DNA of 64,000 nucleotides, from assembly GCF_000010665.1 (NCBI RefSeq), contig NC_012796.1, positions 3,811,501-3,875,500 on the forward strand, in the 5' to 3' direction. This stretch comes from Solidesulfovibrio magneticus RS-1 (GTDB lineage: Bacteria; Desulfobacterota; Desulfovibrionia; Desulfovibrionales; Desulfovibrionaceae). A model generated the notes under the pieces. That model was not told the origin of the DNA and did no database searches. It saw only the letters and a program-made list of their open reading frames with translations. Position numbers and translations under genes: made by a program. Positions 61,701 through 64,000 of this stretch are shown piece by piece (positions within the stretch are counted from its first letter, which is position 1; every line of letters starts with the position of its first letter).

Positions 61701-64000
61701 GCCTGGCCGACCCGGAGCCGGTCCTCCTCGGGGATGAGCTGGAAGAGCGGCTTGCCCAGGAGTTCGTCCGGTTCATAGCCCCGCTGTCGGGCAAAGGCCG
61801 GATTGACCTCGATGAAGGTGTTGTCCTTGGCGTTGACATGGGCCAGGCCGAACTCGGCGCTTTGAAACACCCGGTCCCAGCGCCGGGCCTGTTCTTCCAG
61901 GCGGTTGCGCTCGGTGACGTCGCTGGCCACCTCCAGGAGGGAGACCGGCCGGCTGGCCGCGTCGCGGTTGAGCACCCAGGTCACGGCCAGATCAATGGGC
62001 CGGCCGTCCTTGGCCCGCTTGCGCAGTTCCCCGGTCCAGCGGCCTTTTTGCAGCAACTCCTCCATGATGACCGGGACCGGCTGGGGAAACTCGGTGGACA
62101 GCAGCTCCCAGGAGACCTGACCCAGGGCTTCTTGCGGGGCGTAGCCGAAAAGCTCCTGGGCGCCGGTGTTCCAATAGGTGATCCGGCCGTCGAGGTCACG
62201 CACCATGACCGGGGCGAGATCCAGGAGCCGGGCCTTTTCGCGCAGTTCCTCGGTGCGCCGGGCCACCAGCGCTTCCAGTTCGGCCTGGCCCCGGCGCAGC
62301 ACCGCCTCGGCCTCCTTGAGCGCCGTCACCTCGCCAAAGGTCAGCACCACGCCGTCCACCGCACCCTCGGGCGACCGGAAGGGATAGACCCGCAGGACAA
62401 ACCAGCGGCCGTCCTCGCAGCGCACCTCGCGTTCGATGATCCCGGCTCCGGCCAGGACCTGCCGGCAGTCATCGAGCAGGCGCGAGGCCTCGAACGTGGT
62501 CTTGATATTGACTATGGGCCGGCCGAGGTCGGTTGGCGCGAAATGAAACAGGCAGGTCGTCGCCGGAGTGAAGCGCGCCACGGCCAGCGAGGCGTCCAGG
62601 ACCAGGGTCGGGACGTTGGTGGCGGCCAGGAGGTTTTCCACAAAGCCCCGGGCCTTGGCCAGTTCATCGACTTTGTGCTGGAGCTCGGCGTTGACGAAAT
62701 TGAGTTCCTCGTTGAGCGACTGGAGTTCCTCGCGCGAGGCGTCCATCTCTTCGTTAGAGGATTGCAGCTCCTCGTTGGCCCCGACCAGCTCCTCGTTGGC
62801 GGCGCGCAGCTCCTCGGTCAGGGTTTCGTAGCGCGACACGGCCCGGCCCAGGTCGTCGCCCAGACGCTCCAAAGCCGTCTCGTAGCGCACGACCAGCTCG
62901 ACCTGCTCGGGCGGCGGCGAAGCGGTCGGCGCGGCGGCCGGCCCCGCGGGCTGGGGTTCGAAGACGAGCAACGTATAGGCCTGCCCGCCCCAGGCGTCGG
63001 TCACGGGCAGGCCGCGCACCAGCACGCCGCCGGCAACGCCAGGCAGGGCGGCCGGCCCAGCCGCTTGCTCGCCGCCGTCCCGGGCCACGGCGGCCAGCAC
63101 CTCGCGCACGGCCGGACGCAGGGTTTTTTTCACGAGTTTGCCCAGGGACAGGCTCGGCTCGCCCGGAGCCAGCTCCAAAAACGCATTGAGATCGCCCACA
63201 AAGCGCACGATCTGTTCCTGGGGTGTCACCAGCACGGCCGGCGGAGCATAGCGGGCCAGAAGCGAGGCCTCGGCCAGCCCTTCATGGTTGGGAGCGACGG
63301 TCCGAAGCGGCGCGTTGTCGGGCTGGGCCAACGCCGGCGGGGGCACGAACCGCGTGGGCGACGGCACGGCGGCCGTGGCCGGCATGCGCCGAAACAGTCG
63401 CCAGGACTTGTCCACGGTGGCGAAAAAAGCCTGGGCCGAACCGATGGCCTCGGCCGGCCCCAGGAGCAGATAGCCGCCGGGACGCAGGGCATGGGCAAAA
63501 AGCGACAGCACCTTGGCCTGGGCTTCGGGATTCAAGTAAATCAGAAAATTGCGGCAGACGATCAGATCCATGCCCAGAAAGGGCGGGTCGCGCAACAAGT
63601 TGTGCACGGCAAAGACCATGGATTCGCGCAGCTGCCGGGCCATCTGGCAGGCGTTGCCGCTTGGGCGGCAAAAGGCCTCGCGCCGGCCCGGGGACAGGGC
63701 GGCGGCATGGCGGGCGTGGTAGACGCCCCGCCGGGCCGTTTCCAGGGCCTTGGCGTCGATGTCGGTGGCGAAAAGCTTGATCGCCCGCTGGCCCTCCCGG
63801 ACCTCGGGACGCTCGGCCAGAAGCATGGCCAGGCTGTAGGCTTCCTCGCCGGTGGAACAGGCCGCCGCCCAGACCCGCATGACTTCCCCGGGTTCCAGCC
63901 GGCCCAGAATGTCGGGCAGGGCCATGTTCTCGATCAGGGCAAAGGCTTCGGGATCGCGGAAAAACGCGGTGACGCCGATGAGCATGTCGTCAAAAAGCCG
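58742..64000 (-). CDS. CheR-PAS-GAF-hybrid histidine kinase (N-terminus beyond window)
   Basis: At least 1753 residues, open at base 64000. The visible N-terminus is a CheR-type methyltransferase ([47 protein letters not shown]). It is followed by a coiled coil of repeated EELQSxNEE motifs, about six PAS domains and a GAF domain. A HisKA phosphoacceptor ([20 protein letters not shown]) and a HATPase ([34 protein letters not shown]) follow. The C-terminal receiver has its phospho-Asp in [13 protein letters not shown]. In relatives a CheB domain precedes CheR, and it may lie outside the window. The combination suggests a CheBR-like sensory hybrid rather than classical chemotaxis. No adjacent chemoreceptor is visible. 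Confidence 0.93.
   Translation of the reverse strand, partial: [1752 protein letters not shown]

Overview
The window is GC-rich DNA with Shine-Dalgarno-led, tightly packed bacterial genes. It looks like a Desulfovibrionaceae-type (Solidesulfovibrio-like) deltaproteobacterial chromosome. Supporting signs are a Wolinella-type di-heme fumarate reductase beside a two-part class I fumarase, an NfnAB transhydrogenase and malic enzyme; many PAS, HDOD and sigma-54 regulators; and a catalase in an otherwise anaerobic-looking gene set. The taxonomic placement is inference from gene content, because no rRNA or tRNA gene is present.

Layout. 1-2847: end of an MFS transporter, a small zinc-ribbon protein, a CI/LexA-like repressor facing a FlgM-like mini-protein, and an RluA pseudouridine synthase. 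2959-9104: AddA/AddB-type recombination helicase-nuclease. 9105-9490: a gene-free block of palindromes. 9491-16033: a secreted protein of unknown role, then a six-gene minus-strand operon (cpoB/ybgF, dprA, a GYP-associated-type N-domain protein, HDOD, receiver-GGDEF, xerC). 16260-19278: a membrane protein, a phytase-like esterase and an ABM monooxygenase. 19463-24479: a TetR-MFP-RND efflux operon. 25022-29764: an HDOD protein, a PAS histidine kinase, and an acetolactate synthase operon with a valine leader peptide and attenuator hairpin. 29807-41201: a small secreted protein, a 2814-residue octapeptide-repeat protein and a GT41 (OGT-like) glycosyltransferase. 41233-44564: a long hairpin, catalase with a Fur-like operator, a leaderless metalloprotease and a CreA-family protein. 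44578-57585: a PAS-rich sigma-54 activator, an enhancer array, a -24/-12 promoter, and a nine-gene C4-dicarboxylate operon (DctA-type symporter, frdCAB, fumarase alpha/beta, nfnAB, malic enzyme) ending in a terminator. 57918-64000: a TPR protein and a very large CheR-PAS-histidine kinase-receiver protein cut by the window edge.

The best candidate for an undescribed system is 30583-41201. The giant protein is 349 uninterrupted 8-residue units rich in Thr/Ser. These carry a second period of exactly 24 units (192 residues, 576 bp). The gene lies immediately upstream of a TPR-containing O-GlcNAc-transferase homologue that could use those hydroxyl residues as acceptors. The substrate relationship is inference; the periodicity and gene order are directly visible.

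The C4-dicarboxylate operon is coherent. Fumarate or malate enters through the symporter, fumarate reductase makes succinate, and fumarase plus malic enzyme make pyruvate and reduced nicotinamide. Nfn then links NAD(P)H to ferredoxin. The activator gene just upstream probably drives the operon through the enhancer array. Two families of dispersed intergenic repeats are scattered through the window: a GC-rich palindromic element (five copies) and a roughly 95-bp element with an AT-rich core (three copies).
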